From contig DLGE01000011.1 of the NCBI GenBank assembly GCA_002482535.1, positions 13,785-77,784 of the forward strand: DNA of 64,000 bases, written 5' to 3'. The DNA is from Peptococcaceae bacterium UBA7702 (GTDB taxonomy: Bacteria; Bacillota; Dehalobacteriia; UBA7702). The notes under the pieces are model-generated. The model had not been told where the DNA came from, did no database searches, and saw nothing but the letters and a program-made list of their open reading frames with translations. Numbering within the stretch: the first letter of the stretch is position 1; the number at the start of each line of letters is the position of its first letter. Both the position numbers and the translations under genes were made by a program. This document shows, piece by piece, positions 49,052 through 58,260 of the stretch.

Positions 49052-49552
49052 TTATTCTTTTGTTTCGTCTGCCGCCGCAGCGCTTTTTTCTTCACAGCAG
49101 CCAGAGGAATCCGCGTTTTCCGCGACGTCTTCTTCCGTGTCTTCCTCTATGCTTCTTTCAATGGTCGCCTCGTCGTCGGCATAGCGGATGGTATATTCCA
49201 CTACAACGTCCTCTTCATCGCCGCCCTTGATCTTTTCCTTGACTTTGCCAACAAAGCCGCAACACGAGGCCCCCTTCACTTTTTCCGCTACTTTCGCTGA
49301 GGTTTCTTTGACGCCGCTGATGGCGAAATCTTTTTTATCTTTGATGTCCTGCCTCGTTTCCGCGCCGGATTGAGGAACGGTCAAGGCGGTTACGGCCGCG
49401 CCGACCACAACGCCGACGGCCAAACCGATGGCAATGCCGCCGAGCATCATCATGTTTTCTCTCATTTCTGCCTCTTTTTTACTGATGACAGGAACCTGAT
49501 CCCGGAACAATTTTTTGGCAACAGGACTGAAGGAGTATTTGCTAAATCTCAC
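49052..49552 (-). CDS. YtxH-like membrane-associated protein
   Basis: A 166-residue protein starting at GTG, with AGGAGG eight bases upstream. One glycine-rich membrane span (MMLGGIAIGLAVGVVVGAAVTAL, about residues 35-57) is followed by VPQSGAETRQDIKDK, the pattern of the YtxH/gas-vesicle-like family. A helical segment and an acidic tail with a CC pair (SSGCCEEKS) follow. An internal CCGF is also present. YtxH proteins in Bacillus are general-stress proteins of unknown mechanism. It is probably monocistronic. Confidence 0.75.
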   Translation of the reverse strand: MRFSKYSFSPVAKKLFRDQVPVISKKEAEMRENMMMLGGIAIGLAVGVVVGAAVTALTVPQSGAETRQDIKDKKDFAISGVKETSAKVAEKVKGASCCGFVGKVKEKIKGGDEEDVVVEYTIRYADDEATIERSIEEDTEEDVAENADSSGCCEEKSAAAADETKE

Positions 49553-49678
49553 TTACAGCACCTCCTTTCCTTTGATTGGATTTATTATATGATAACTGGC
49601 TTTGTTTGTCAAATGGAGACAAAGGCAAAAATCCTGCGCCAGCGGGGTTTGACTCTGGGCAGGATTTCATAAACGCAA

Positions 49679-50686
49679 TTAGTCTTTCTTGACGGTGGTT
49701 TTGATAAAGGGCATCATGGAACGAAGCTGTTTGCCGACAATCTCCACCTGATGTTCTTCGCCCAGGCGTTCCAAGGCATTGAAACGGGGACGGCCCGCCA
49801 GATTTTCCTTGATCCAATCGGAGGCAAAAGTACCTTCCTGGATGTTCTTCAGGTTTTGTTTCATGGCCTTCTTCGTTTCTTCCGTGACAATGGTGGGGCC
49901 CACATGAAGGTCGCCCCATTCCGCCGTATCACTGACAGAATAACGCATGGTAGAAAGGCCGCCTTCATAGATCAGGTCGATGATCAGCTTCAGTTCATGC
50001 ACACACTCGAAATAGGCGATTTCCGGCTGATAACCGGCTTCCACCAAAGTTTCAAAGCCGGCGATCAAAAGATGGCTCAAGCCGCCGCAAAGGACGTTTT
50101 GTTCGCCGAAGAGGTCGGTTTCGGTTTCTTCCCGGAAGGTGGTTTCAATGACCCCGGCTCTCGTGCCGCCGATACCTTTGGCCCAGGCCAAGGCGATGTC
50201 TTTGGCTTTGCCGGAGTAATCCTGCTCCACAGCGATGAGATCGGGAACGCCGCTGCCTTCCGTATACGTGCGGCGGACAAGATGCCCGGGACCTTTGGGG
50301 GCGATCATGATCACATCAACATCTTTGGGAGGAACGATTTGGCCGAAATGGATATTGAAACCGTGGGAAAAGACCAGGACTTTCCCTTCGCTCATTTCCG
50401 CTTTGACGGTATCTCTGTAAATCTTTGCCTGCAATTCGTCGGGGGCGACAATTTGAATGATGTCGGCCTTTTTGACCAATTCTTCCGTGGTCATAATGGT
50501 CATACCGTCCGCTTCCGCCTTTTTCCAATTGGGGCTGCCGGGAAGGTCGGCCACAATCACGTCGAGACCGCTGTCTTTCAAGTTCTGGGACTGTGCGTGT
50601 CCCTGAGAACCATATCCGATCACACCGATTTTTCTGCCTTTCAAAAAGGATAAGTCGGCGTCACTGTCATAATACATTTTTGCCAT
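49679..50686 (-). CDS. ilvC: Ketol-acid reductoisomerase
   Basis: A 335-residue class I enzyme of branched-chain amino acid synthesis. The N-terminal dinucleotide fold is GRKIGVIGYGSQGHAQSQNL and the catalytic domain includes GGTRAGVIETTFREETETDLFGEQ and ECVHELKLIIDL. The cofactor loop reads ADLPGSPNWKKA. Compared with the common GLRKGGASWEKA, the Arg and final Ser that bind the 2'-phosphate of NADPH are Leu and Asn, and an Asp is added, so NADH preference is possible. No other ilv gene is adjacent. Confidence 0.96.
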   Translation of the reverse strand: MAKMYYDSDADLSFLKGRKIGVIGYGSQGHAQSQNLKDSGLDVIVADLPGSPNWKKAEADGMTIMTTEELVKKADIIQIVAPDELQAKIYRDTVKAEMSEGKVLVFSHGFNIHFGQIVPPKDVDVIMIAPKGPGHLVRRTYTEGSGVPDLIAVEQDYSGKAKDIALAWAKGIGGTRAGVIETTFREETETDLFGEQNVLCGGLSHLLIAGFETLVEAGYQPEIAYFECVHELKLIIDLIYEGGLSTMRYSVSDTAEWGDLHVGPTIVTEETKKAMKQNLKNIQEGTFASDWIKENLAGRPRFNALERLGEEHQVEIVGKQLRSMMPFIKTTVKKD

Positions 50687-50740
50687 GTTTCATTCCTCCT
50701 ATTGATTCCAAGTTAATATTGTTTACCTATTTAATCAATA

Positions 50741-50769
50741 ATTGTAGCACCATTGTGGGGAAAAAGCAA
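50741..50769 (-). promoter_or_regulatory. Promoter of ilvC
   Basis: On the minus strand TTGCTT (50769-50764), 17 bp, TACAAT (50746-50741), about 55 bases before the start codon. Confidence 0.6.
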
Positions 50770-50809
50770 TCACTTTTTGAGTACAACAATCAGAAAAAAT
50801 ATGCGCACC

Positions 50810-52288
50810 TCACTTCAAATATGGCAGATAAGGATTGAGATCGGCGCTGTTGAGATAGAGACCGTAATATTCCTCCAGGGTGGCGACGTTTAACTGTTTC
50901 ATTTCCGCGGCGACTTCCACGCCGACATAGCGGAAATGCCACGGTTCGTAGATAATGCCGGTGATTTGCTGTTGATTGGTGGGATAGCGCAGGATATAGC
51001 CGTATTCGCTGCAATGGGCAGCGATCCATTTGCCCTGAACGGTGCTGCCAAAGGATTGGAGCAGGGTACCGTCGGTGGTGACGTCCATGGCAAGGCCCAA
51101 CTGATGCTCGCTGGTGCCGGGAACCGCCGAGATGGTACCGGCTTTATAGATGTTGCCTCCCTGTTTGGAGATCTGATTCTGATAGAGAGTTTGCTGGGTT
51201 GCATAGGAACGGTAACCGCTCTGGGTATAGAGGGAATAGCCGGGATAGGCTTTTTTGAAATCGGCAATCATTCGGTTCATGGCCGATGCCGCGGCGGACC
51301 GCATTGACTGGGGCGCCTTTCCCGGATAAACGTAACTCACCGCCGTAAGATCATTGGGCACATAAGAAGCGGCGTTCACAATGGGATAGGAACGGTTCAC
51401 CAACTGGGCATAGCCGCTGTTGGGATTACCGGATTTCTTTTTGAAGGTCACCGAAACGGTATGATTGGCTCCGTTTATGGCCACCGACTTCCGCACCGCG
51501 TAGCCCAGGGAGACACCGTCTACCTTGACTTCATTGACCATATAGCCGCTGTCCGGGAGAAAGCGGTAGGTGACGGAAGCGCCGTCCACCAGGGTGGCGG
51601 TTCCCGCCGGGGAAATCTTACCGTGATCCCCCGCCGTGGCGGTGATCTGATGGGTATCCCCTGCCAGATAATTGTCAAGACGTAGCAAAACCATGGCGAT
51701 CTGGGCTCTCGTCGAGGAATCCAAGGGTAGCAAATAACCGTCGCTACCGTTAATCAAACCCCAAGATGTGCAGAAAACCCCGGCTTTCACGGCCCAGGAA
51801 CCAACGTTAGTGACATCATCAAAGGAATGGTAAAGCGCCGCTTCACCGTTCTCATTCGTCACTTTCCCCTGAACGGAGAGAAAACGGTACAAAAAGACCA
51901 TCAGCTCCTGGCGGGAAACGTCGCTGCCGGGACGAAAAGAGCCGTCTTCATAACCGGCGGCAATGCCCTTTTCCACGCCCCAAAGCACGGCGTCGGTGTA
52001 CCAGGTGGCCGCCGCCACGTCGAAAAAGGGATTTTTAGCGCTGACTGCGGGAGAACCGGCGCCCCGGTATAACACCGTCATGAGCATGGCCCGGGACATG
52101 GCGACATCCGGGGCAAAGGTCGCCGCCGTCACACCTTCCATATAACCCTTTTCATAACAGTGATTCACCGCCGGAGCGTACCAGGAGCCGGCGGAGACGT
52201 CCTGAAAGACGGCTGCCTTGACGTTGCCGGAAAAACAAAGCAACAAAAAAAGAGCAACAAAAAACGGTAACGGTACATTCTTTTTCAT
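50810..52288 (-). CDS. SLH-domain VanY-family D,D-carboxypeptidase
   Basis: A 492-residue secreted protein. The signal peptide ends at GNVKA, followed by three SLH repeats (FQDVSAGSWYAPAVNHCYEKG, FFDVAAATWYTDAVLWGVEKG and a third to about residue 190) that bind secondary wall polymer. A beta-repeat domain follows (TATAGDHGKISPAGTATL to about 270). The VanY/DacB-like metallopeptidase has SGYRSYATQQTLY, the zinc motif SEHQLGLAMDV and the EPWHFRYVG end. It trims terminal D-Ala from peptidoglycan stems at the cell surface. The ATG at 52288 has AAAGGAG upstream; a start at 52336 adds sixteen non-signal residues. Confidence 0.92.
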   Translation of the reverse strand: MKKNVPLPFFVALFLLLCFSGNVKAAVFQDVSAGSWYAPAVNHCYEKGYMEGVTAATFAPDVAMSRAMLMTVLYRGAGSPAVSAKNPFFDVAAATWYTDAVLWGVEKGIAAGYEDGSFRPGSDVSRQELMVFLYRFLSVQGKVTNENGEAALYHSFDDVTNVGSWAVKAGVFCTSWGLINGSDGYLLPLDSSTRAQIAMVLLRLDNYLAGDTHQITATAGDHGKISPAGTATLVDGASVTYRFLPDSGYMVNEVKVDGVSLGYAVRKSVAINGANHTVSVTFKKKSGNPNSGYAQLVNRSYPIVNAASYVPNDLTAVSYVYPGKAPQSMRSAAASAMNRMIADFKKAYPGYSLYTQSGYRSYATQQTLYQNQISKQGGNIYKAGTISAVPGTSEHQLGLAMDVTTDGTLLQSFGSTVQGKWIAAHCSEYGYILRYPTNQQQITGIIYEPWHFRYVGVEVAAEMKQLNVATLEEYYGLYLNSADLNPYLPYLK

Positions 52289-52352
52289 TGTTTTTCTCCT
52301 TTGTGTAAAAGATGAAGGCAGGTGATACCCGGCCAACTTTTCGCTGCCGGGT

Positions 52353-53720
52353 TCAACCCTGCTCTTCGCTGGGAGGTCCGCTTTCTTCTTCGTGATGAAA
52401 GTCCATATCGCAAAAAAGGGAATATTCTCTTAAAAATCCCAGCTGAGCCGTGCCCACGGCGCCGTTTCTATTTTTGGCGACGATGGCTTTGGCCAGACGC
52501 TTTTCTTCGGATTCATCGTAATAATGGGGCCGGTGGATAAAAATGACGATATCGGCATCCTGTTCCAAAGCACCGGATTCCCGCAGATGGGAAAGATCCG
52601 GTTCTTTGATTTTGCCCTCATTTTTCACGGAAGCCCGGTTTAACTGAGAAATCACCACCACCGGTACTTCCAGCTCCTTGGCCAACCCCTTTAATTGCCG
52701 GGAGATTTCAGAAATCTGCTGTTGGCGGCTTTCCGTCTGTTGCAGGGAGGAGGCTTGCATCAAACCGATGTAGTCAACGACCACGAGATCAAGACCTTTT
52801 TCCCGTTTCAGTTTCCGCAGTTTACTACGGAGTTCCGCCACGGCGATCATCGAGGTGTCGTCAATATACAGATTGGAACGACTGATTTCTTCCATGGCCG
52901 CGGCCAATTTGGCAAAATCTCCGTCGGAAATCCCCTTGGCGCTTTTGGCTTCTTCCTGATTGACCCTGGCTCTGGCGAAAAGCATCCTGGAGGCTACCTG
53001 CACCGCCGTCATTTCCAGAGTGAAGAACGCCACCGTGGCTTCGTGGATGGTGGCGGCCCGTTCCGCGATATTCAGGCAAATCGTCGTTTTACCCATGCCG
53101 GGGCGGGCGGCGACGATGATCATCTCCCCTTTTTTGAGACCGCCGATGAGCTTGTCCAGTTCGATAAAGGTGGGAATCCCCTTTTCTTCTTTGCCGATCC
53201 GGTCATAGGCCTCGGCGACAAATTCCCCCACCTGCTTTAAGGAAGTCGGTTCCGTCTGCTGTTTCAGCAGGTAAACTTCGGCTTCCGCCTCATCCAGAAG
53301 CAGCGCCGCGGCTTTCTCTTCCGCCTGGGCTTCCTGGGAAATCCGTTGGGAAATGGTAATGAGCTGGCGCTTCGCAGCCTTATCCTTCACGATATGGGCA
53401 TAGGTTACGGCATTGGCCGCCGAGGGTACGGCATCGTAAAGCTCCGTCAAATAGGAGGTGCCGCCGACAGCGTCGAGGATACCCTCAATCTTCAGGACAT
53501 TGCTCAAGGTGACGATATCGATATCCTTGTCCCCTTCGTGAAGGGAAATCATGGCCGCGTATATCTTTTTATGACTGTCCCTGTAAAAATCGCCGACTTT
53601 GATTACTTGCGAAACTTCGTGGAGGAGGCCCGGCTCCAAAAGAATGGAACCCAGCACCGCCATTTCCGCCGCTTCGCTTTGGGGTAACCCCAGGCCGACG
53701 AGAAGTTCTTGCTGATCCAC
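52353..53720 (-). CDS. dnaB: Replicative DNA helicase
   Basis: A 455-residue hexameric helicase for chromosome replication. The N-terminal domain contains SEAAEMAVLGSILLEP. The RecA-like domain has Walker A AARPGMGKTT, FFTLEMTAVQVASRML, Walker B LDLVVVDYIGLMQ, VISQLNRASV and the DadB-type end LRESGALEQDADIVIFIHR. It starts at GTG with GACGGAGG upstream. It lies downstream of lonC and rplI, a common order in spore-forming Bacillota. Confidence 0.97.
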   Translation of the reverse strand: MDQQELLVGLGLPQSEAAEMAVLGSILLEPGLLHEVSQVIKVGDFYRDSHKKIYAAMISLHEGDKDIDIVTLSNVLKIEGILDAVGGTSYLTELYDAVPSAANAVTYAHIVKDKAAKRQLITISQRISQEAQAEEKAAALLLDEAEAEVYLLKQQTEPTSLKQVGEFVAEAYDRIGKEEKGIPTFIELDKLIGGLKKGEMIIVAARPGMGKTTICLNIAERAATIHEATVAFFTLEMTAVQVASRMLFARARVNQEEAKSAKGISDGDFAKLAAAMEEISRSNLYIDDTSMIAVAELRSKLRKLKREKGLDLVVVDYIGLMQASSLQQTESRQQQISEISRQLKGLAKELEVPVVVISQLNRASVKNEGKIKEPDLSHLRESGALEQDADIVIFIHRPHYYDESEEKRLAKAIVAKNRNGAVGTAQLGFLREYSLFCDMDFHHEEESGPPSEEQG

Positions 53721-53796
53721 AAAAAAATCCTCCGTCAGTTGATAATAATAGTTTACTCTGTCGGAGGAAATTTCGCAATATAATTATTCGTCTCTT

Positions 53797-55680
53797 TTAT
53801 TTACCAAAGATTTCTCCGACCACATCCTGTACGTTTTCGTAAGTGATGATCTCAATATCGTGCTGCCCCTGAGGTACGTCCGCCAAGTTTTCCTTGGGCA
53901 GGATGATCTTTTTCATGCCTGCTTGGCGGGCGCCGTAAATCTTTTCCGCAATCCCTCCCACCGCGCAGACGCGGCCGCGGATGGAGATTTCACCGGTAAC
54001 GGCGAGATTCTGGGGGATCGGCAGATTTTTCAGGCTGCTGTAGATGGCGAGGAAAATCGCCAGCCCCGCCGAGGGACCGTCGATATTGCCGCCGCCGACC
54101 ACGTTGACGTGAATATCGTAATCGTTAAGGTCTTCCCCGGTGAGCAACCGGTAGACGGAAGAAGCGTTGAAAACCGAGTCTTTCGCCATGGAACCGGCGG
54201 TATCGTTGAAGCGCACCGTCCCCTTGCCCTTACCCCGGGCCTTGAAGGAAACCGCCTCAATGCCTAAGACCGAACCGTGAAAACCGTAAACGCCGAGGCC
54301 GTAGACTTTGCCGACCTCCGCCGTGTCTTTGGCCAGATCCCGGTGGTACGGCGTGAGGCGGGCGTTGCGCAGCACCTCTTCCACGAGATCCTTCTTGATG
54401 ACGCGGCGTTTCCGCTGTAAATCCCGTTGGCGATAGGTGAGCAAACCGTAGGCGTCGGCTAAGATATTCACGGCCTTTCTGCCATCGGCAGTATAGGCGG
54501 CGATCAACTCCGCCGCGGCGCTTTCCAGCTTCAAACCAAGACGGGAGACGGCCTCTTCGACGATGGTGACAATATCCTTGGGGGAAAGGGGCTCGAAATA
54601 AACTTCGCCGCAGCGGGAACGCAGGGCGGAGTTGAGTTCCGCGGCATCCCTCGTGGTGGCGCCGATCAAAATAAAATCGGCGGGAAGACCTTCCTCAAAG
54701 ATATTTTTGATGTATTTCGGCACCATTTCATCGTTGGGATCGTAATAGGAGGATTCAAATTCCACCTTCTTATCTTCCAGCACCTTTAAGAGCTTGTTCA
54801 AAAGCATCGGATCCATTTCACCGATCTCGTCAATAAAGAGCACGCCGCCGTTGGCGTCGGTAACCAGACCCGGTTTCGGTTCGGGAATCCCCGTATCGGC
54901 CAAATCCTTTCGGGCTCCCTGGTAAATGGGATCGTGAACGGAACCCAAAAGGGGATTTGTGGTTTCCCTGGGGTCCCAGCGCAACGTCGCGCCGTCGATT
55001 TCAATAAAGGGCGCGTTCTTGCCAAAGGCGGAAGAACCGCTCTTTTTCGCTTCTTCCAAGGCAAGCCGGGCAGCGGAGGTTTTGCCGACGCCGGGGGGGC
55101 CGTATACGATCACGTGCTGGGGATAAGACGAAGCCAATTTTCCCAAAAGTGCGTTGACGGCTTTTTCCTGACCGACGATTTCCGATAAGGAGGAGGGGCG
55201 CAGCTTTTCCAGGGCGTTGCCGGTGAGACGCCGGGTTTTCAGGGTCTCCAGATGGGCGAATTTCTTGAGAGTCGCCGGGTTTTCCGGACCGCTGAGGTCC
55301 CGCAAAACCTGCAATTTGATATCCCTGTAATAATCGTCCTGTTTTTCCTGCATCTTATCGGCAATGATTTTTTCCAGCTGATCTTCAACGTTTCTGCGGG
55401 CAATCATCTCGCAAACTTCCGCCATAAGCCGGTCAATGCGCTGTTCAATGCTGCCTTTTTTGCATTCAAAACTGGCGTCGTAATAGACGATCTTTTCCAG
55501 AGCAGCCAGACGTTTTTCCATATCAGCGGCGCCCAAAAGGTCGAGAATCTCCAGTTTTGTGCTGCGGATCACCAATTGATCCGGGCCGAAAACGTCATTT
55601 AGGAGGTCTTCCAAAGAAGAAAGCTTTTCTTCAAGGCGCTCCTCATATTGTGCTTGTGTTTCTGTCTTTTTTTTGGCCAT
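53797..55680 (-). CDS. lonC: LonC-type sporulation-associated ATP-dependent protease
   Basis: A 627-residue Lon-family protease. An N-terminal helical region (to about 165) replaces the LonA substrate domain. The AAA+ module has IVYGPPGVGKTSAARLAL and VLFIDEIGEMDP, with arginine-finger block LNSALRSRCGEVYFEPL. The C-terminal protease has the catalytic Ser in DGPSAGLAIFLA and Lys in GMKKIILPKEN. It matches the spore_lon_C family, restricted to a subset of endospore formers and linked to sporulation by distribution. The ATG lies directly after the rplI stop codon. Confidence 0.9.
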   Translation of the reverse strand: MAKKKTETQAQYEERLEEKLSSLEDLLNDVFGPDQLVIRSTKLEILDLLGAADMEKRLAALEKIVYYDASFECKKGSIEQRIDRLMAEVCEMIARRNVEDQLEKIIADKMQEKQDDYYRDIKLQVLRDLSGPENPATLKKFAHLETLKTRRLTGNALEKLRPSSLSEIVGQEKAVNALLGKLASSYPQHVIVYGPPGVGKTSAARLALEEAKKSGSSAFGKNAPFIEIDGATLRWDPRETTNPLLGSVHDPIYQGARKDLADTGIPEPKPGLVTDANGGVLFIDEIGEMDPMLLNKLLKVLEDKKVEFESSYYDPNDEMVPKYIKNIFEEGLPADFILIGATTRDAAELNSALRSRCGEVYFEPLSPKDIVTIVEEAVSRLGLKLESAAAELIAAYTADGRKAVNILADAYGLLTYRQRDLQRKRRVIKKDLVEEVLRNARLTPYHRDLAKDTAEVGKVYGLGVYGFHGSVLGIEAVSFKARGKGKGTVRFNDTAGSMAKDSVFNASSVYRLLTGEDLNDYDIHVNVVGGGNIDGPSAGLAIFLAIYSSLKNLPIPQNLAVTGEISIRGRVCAVGGIAEKIYGARQAGMKKIILPKENLADVPQGQHDIEIITYENVQDVVGEIFGK

Positions 55681-56127
55681 TTACGATTCTGCCTGAACAT
55701 CGACGACGATCTCTGTTTTCACTTCCGCGTGAAGTTTTACCTTGACCTTATATTGGCCGATCGTCTTGATGTGGTCTTCCATTTCAATATTGCGTTTATC
55801 AGCTTTGATGCCGTTTTCTTCCATGGCGGCGGCGACGTCCATATTGGTGACGGAGCCGAAAAGGCGTTCGCCTTCACCGGTTTTGGCTTTCAAAACAAAG
55901 GTTTTCCCTTTGATCTCTTTGGCCTGGGCCTGGGCTTCGGCCAACTTTGTCGCCGCGGCAGCCGTTTCTTTGGCTTTGTCTCTTTCCCAGCGTTTCATAT
56001 TCGCGGCATTGGCCTCAAGGGCCAGCTTTTTGGGGAGCAGATAGTTTCTGGCATATCCGTCGGAAGCGTTGACCACTTCCCCTTTTTTGCCATGACCGCT
56101 GACATCCTGAAGTAAAATCACTTTCAT
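55681..56127 (-). CDS. rplI: Ribosomal protein L9
   Basis: A 148-residue large-subunit protein. The N-terminal domain has MKVILLQDVSGHGKKGEVV and GYARNYLLPKKLA, then the long connecting helix (about 45-80) and the C-terminal domain with LFGSVTNMDVAAAM. Length is typical. It overlaps yybS by four bases and directly abuts lonC. Confidence 0.97.
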   Translation of the reverse strand: MKVILLQDVSGHGKKGEVVNASDGYARNYLLPKKLALEANAANMKRWERDKAKETAAAATKLAEAQAQAKEIKGKTFVLKAKTGEGERLFGSVTNMDVAAAMEENGIKADKRNIEMEDHIKTIGQYKVKVKLHAEVKTEIVVDVQAES

Positions 56128-57122
56128 TTTTCCGTACCTCCGTCTTTCTTAGATTTTTGTTTTCCAATATTATTACGATAATCGAGAATCGTGTCCACAG
56201 CGCCGATTAGGATAAAAAACATGACCGCCACCGAAGGGAACATCAAGGCGGCAAGCCAAATCACCCCTTGGAAGATTACCCCCATACCCACGCGGACCAT
56301 GATGTAGCGGGTAAAGGCGATCCCGGCAATGATCAGTATGGGGCAATAACTGATGGCGATATTCTTCGCCAAAGTGAGCAGCAACTCGTTATGGGTGAAG
56401 TTCCCCACCACCAGAGAAAGCAGGGCAATCACGAGACCCCACATGACCCACCAGGGCAGATGCCAATCACGGAATTTGGGCAGCGGCCTGATATCAAACC
56501 GCAGCCTTCTTAAAATCAGCACGGCAAAGAAATAGTTTCCCGCCGCCATCATCATGGCGACGATCACGAAGATTGCCGGCAGCAGCTGTTTCATCAGGGC
56601 GATGATCTGTTCCACATACGTCTGGGCGGTCATCCCCGCGGGCACCATGGCATCGAGAAGGCCAGCGTCGGCATAAGCCGCATAGGCCTCCCGCATATGA
56701 GCTTCAAAGGAACTGAGCAAAGATGAAAAATTCAAGGAGCCCAGTATACCGCCGAAGGTAATGGAAGCCAAGGTCACCGCGGCGGCGGCCAAAATGCCGA
56801 AAATCAGCGTCTTGCCGGGAGAATACTGCTTTTTAAAGCAAATTCCGTAGACCAGGCCGAAGCCCGCCAAAGACAGGGCAGCAAACAAACCGTTGAGCAC
56901 TCCGGCAAAAACCATGGCTAAGATTGCCGTGATCACGCTCACCGCCACACCGGCAGGGACCCCATTTCTCAAGATGACAATCATCACCGGCACCGACCAG
57001 AGAAACATGACCAAGGTGCCGAAAATGGGTATGTATATCCCGATCAGCAGCAACAGCACGGCAAGGGCGGTGAAAATGCCGCAATCCGCAATTGTTTTTG
57101 TTGAAAAATGTTTTTTTTCCAT
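56124..57122 (-). CDS. YybS/DUF2232 membrane protein
   Basis: A 332-residue protein with about eight membrane spans, beginning MEKKHFSTKTIADCGIFTALAVLLLLIG. It belongs to the DUF2232 (YybS) family, conserved between rpsR and rplI in many Bacillota and resembling S-components or RibU-like folds. Its function is unknown. It is read through from the rpsF operon past a terminator at 57151-57177, and translationally coupled to rplI (4-base overlap). Confidence 0.88.
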   Translation of the reverse strand: MEKKHFSTKTIADCGIFTALAVLLLLIGIYIPIFGTLVMFLWSVPVMIVILRNGVPAGVAVSVITAILAMVFAGVLNGLFAALSLAGFGLVYGICFKKQYSPGKTLIFGILAAAAVTLASITFGGILGSLNFSSLLSSFEAHMREAYAAYADAGLLDAMVPAGMTAQTYVEQIIALMKQLLPAIFVIVAMMMAAGNYFFAVLILRRLRFDIRPLPKFRDWHLPWWVMWGLVIALLSLVVGNFTHNELLLTLAKNIAISYCPILIIAGIAFTRYIMVRVGMGVIFQGVIWLAALMFPSVAVMFFILIGAVDTILDYRNNIGKQKSKKDGGTEK

Positions 57123-57150
57123 GAACTACCTCTTCCCCTGGGACTATGAC

Positions 57151-57177
57151 AAAAAAAGCCCCGGTTCGGGGCTTTTT
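57151..57177. terminator. Terminator between rpsR and yybS
   Basis: AAAAAAGCCCCG and CGGGGCTTTTT pair around a tight loop with A and T runs. It probably reduces transcription from the rpsF operon into yybS. Confidence 0.85.
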
Positions 57178-57198
57178 ACGCGGTAAAACCGCTCGGAA

Positions 57199-57444
57199 TT
57201 AATCGGTGCTGTAAGGCAGCAGGGCAACTTGTCTCGCTCTTTTGATCGAGGTGGTCAAAGCGCGCTGATGTTTCGCACAAGTACCGGAAATTCTTCTGGG
57301 TAAAATCTTACCCCGTTCACTGACATATTTTCTCAGACGTTTTTCGTCTTTATAATCAATATAGTCAATTTTATCTACGCAGAAAGCGCAAACTTTTCTT
57401 CTGACTCTACGGCCGCCGCGAGGACGGGACGATCTTTCAGCCAT
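57199..57444 (-). CDS. rpsR: Ribosomal protein S18 (zinc-binding form)
   Basis: An 81-residue small-subunit protein. It has VCAFCVDKIDYIDYKDEKRL, then GKILPRRISGTCAKHQRAL. The four zinc ligands (CxxC...CxxH) are intact, making it the zinc-containing paralogue form. It pairs with S6 in the ribosome; the S6 and SSB genes are upstream in the same operon. Confidence 0.97.
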   Translation of the reverse strand: MAERSSRPRGGRRVRRKVCAFCVDKIDYIDYKDEKRLRKYVSERGKILPRRISGTCAKHQRALTTSIKRARQVALLPYSTD

Positions 57445-57459
57445 GATCTTTCTCCTTTC

Positions 57460-57861
57460 TTAAAACGGGATTTCATCCAGGGGAGTCATTTCTTCCCCGG
57501 CGATATCGGGAGTATAACCGCTACCCCCGCCGGAATTGCCGTCTTTGGGTGATAAGAACTGGACGTTGTCCGCCACGATTTCCGCAACGGTACGTTTTCC
57601 GCCGTCGTTGGCTTCGTAAGTTCTGATCTGCAGTCTGCCTTCCACCGCCACCAATCTGCCTTTGGCAAGATAGCGGCCGCAGGTTTCGGCTAAGCCCCGC
57701 CAGACCACAACGGGAATGAAATCGGTTTCTTTTTCCCCCTTGGCATTGGCAAAGTTTCTGTCCACCGCGACGGAAAACGTGGCCACCGCCACGCCGTTGC
57801 CGGTGGAACGAAGTTCCGGATCCCTGGTCAAACGACCAATTACAACGATTCTGTTCAGCAT
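57460..57861 (-). CDS. ssb: Single-stranded DNA-binding protein
   Basis: A 133-residue SSB. The OB fold has MLNRIVVIGRLTRDPELRST, SVAVDRNF, ETDFIPVVVWRGLAE and GRLQIRTYE. A short Gly/Ser linker follows, ending in the partner-binding tail LDEIPF. The linker is shorter than in many Bacillota (about 30 residues). It lies between rpsF and rpsR. Confidence 0.97.
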   Translation of the reverse strand: MLNRIVVIGRLTRDPELRSTGNGVAVATFSVAVDRNFANAKGEKETDFIPVVVWRGLAETCGRYLAKGRLVAVEGRLQIRTYEANDGGKRTVAEIVADNVQFLSPKDGNSGGGSGYTPDIAGEEMTPLDEIPF

Positions 57862-57884
57862 TTTTTCACCTGAATCTTTCTGAC

Positions 57885-58172
57885 TTATTCGCCTTCGCGA
57901 ATGACAAGATATCTGATGACCTGGTCGGAAATTTTAAAATTTCGTTCCAGTTCTTTTGGAAGTTCCGTGTCGGCTGCAAAGTTGCAGAGAACATAGAAAC
58001 CTTCCCGCAATTTCTGAACTTCATATGCCAGGCGACGTTTTCCCCATTGTTCCACTTTGGTAACTTCACCGCCGTTTTTGGCGATGATGTCGGAAAATTT
58101 TTCAATCGCGGCATTGACCTGCTCTTCATCTAAATCGGGACGGAGAACATACATGGCTTCGTAATTGCGCAT
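57885..58172 (-). CDS. rpsF: Ribosomal protein S6
   Basis: A 95-residue small-subunit protein, MRNYEAMYVLRPDLDEEQVN to KISDQVIRYLVIREGE, the standard S6 fold. A start at 58289 would add 39 residues derived from the leader RNA, and was rejected because the promoter lies at 58261-58289. The chosen ATG has AGGAGG eleven bases upstream. It is the first gene of rpsF-ssb-rpsR. Confidence 0.97.
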   Translation of the reverse strand: MRNYEAMYVLRPDLDEEQVNAAIEKFSDIIAKNGGEVTKVEQWGKRRLAYEVQKLREGFYVLCNFAADTELPKELERNFKISDQVIRYLVIREGE

Positions 58173-58200
58173 CGTATACGACACCTCCTTTCGGACTTTG

Positions 58201-58247
58201 GCTTCACCTGCTGTGAAGCAAGGAGCTAAACGGAATTCAAATTCCGT
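58201..58247 (-). promoter_or_regulatory. rpsF leader with two hairpins (possible S6:S18 control element)
   Basis: The leader folds into a hairpin with ACGGAATT/AATTCCGT (58230-58247) and a second with GCTTCAC/GTGAAGC (58201-58219), close before the ribosome-binding site. S6:S18 represses rpsF in many bacteria by binding a leader hairpin with a CCG element. CCG occurs here, but I cannot confirm the full motif. Confidence 0.4.
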
Positions 58248-58260
58248 CATAAGCCTATTA

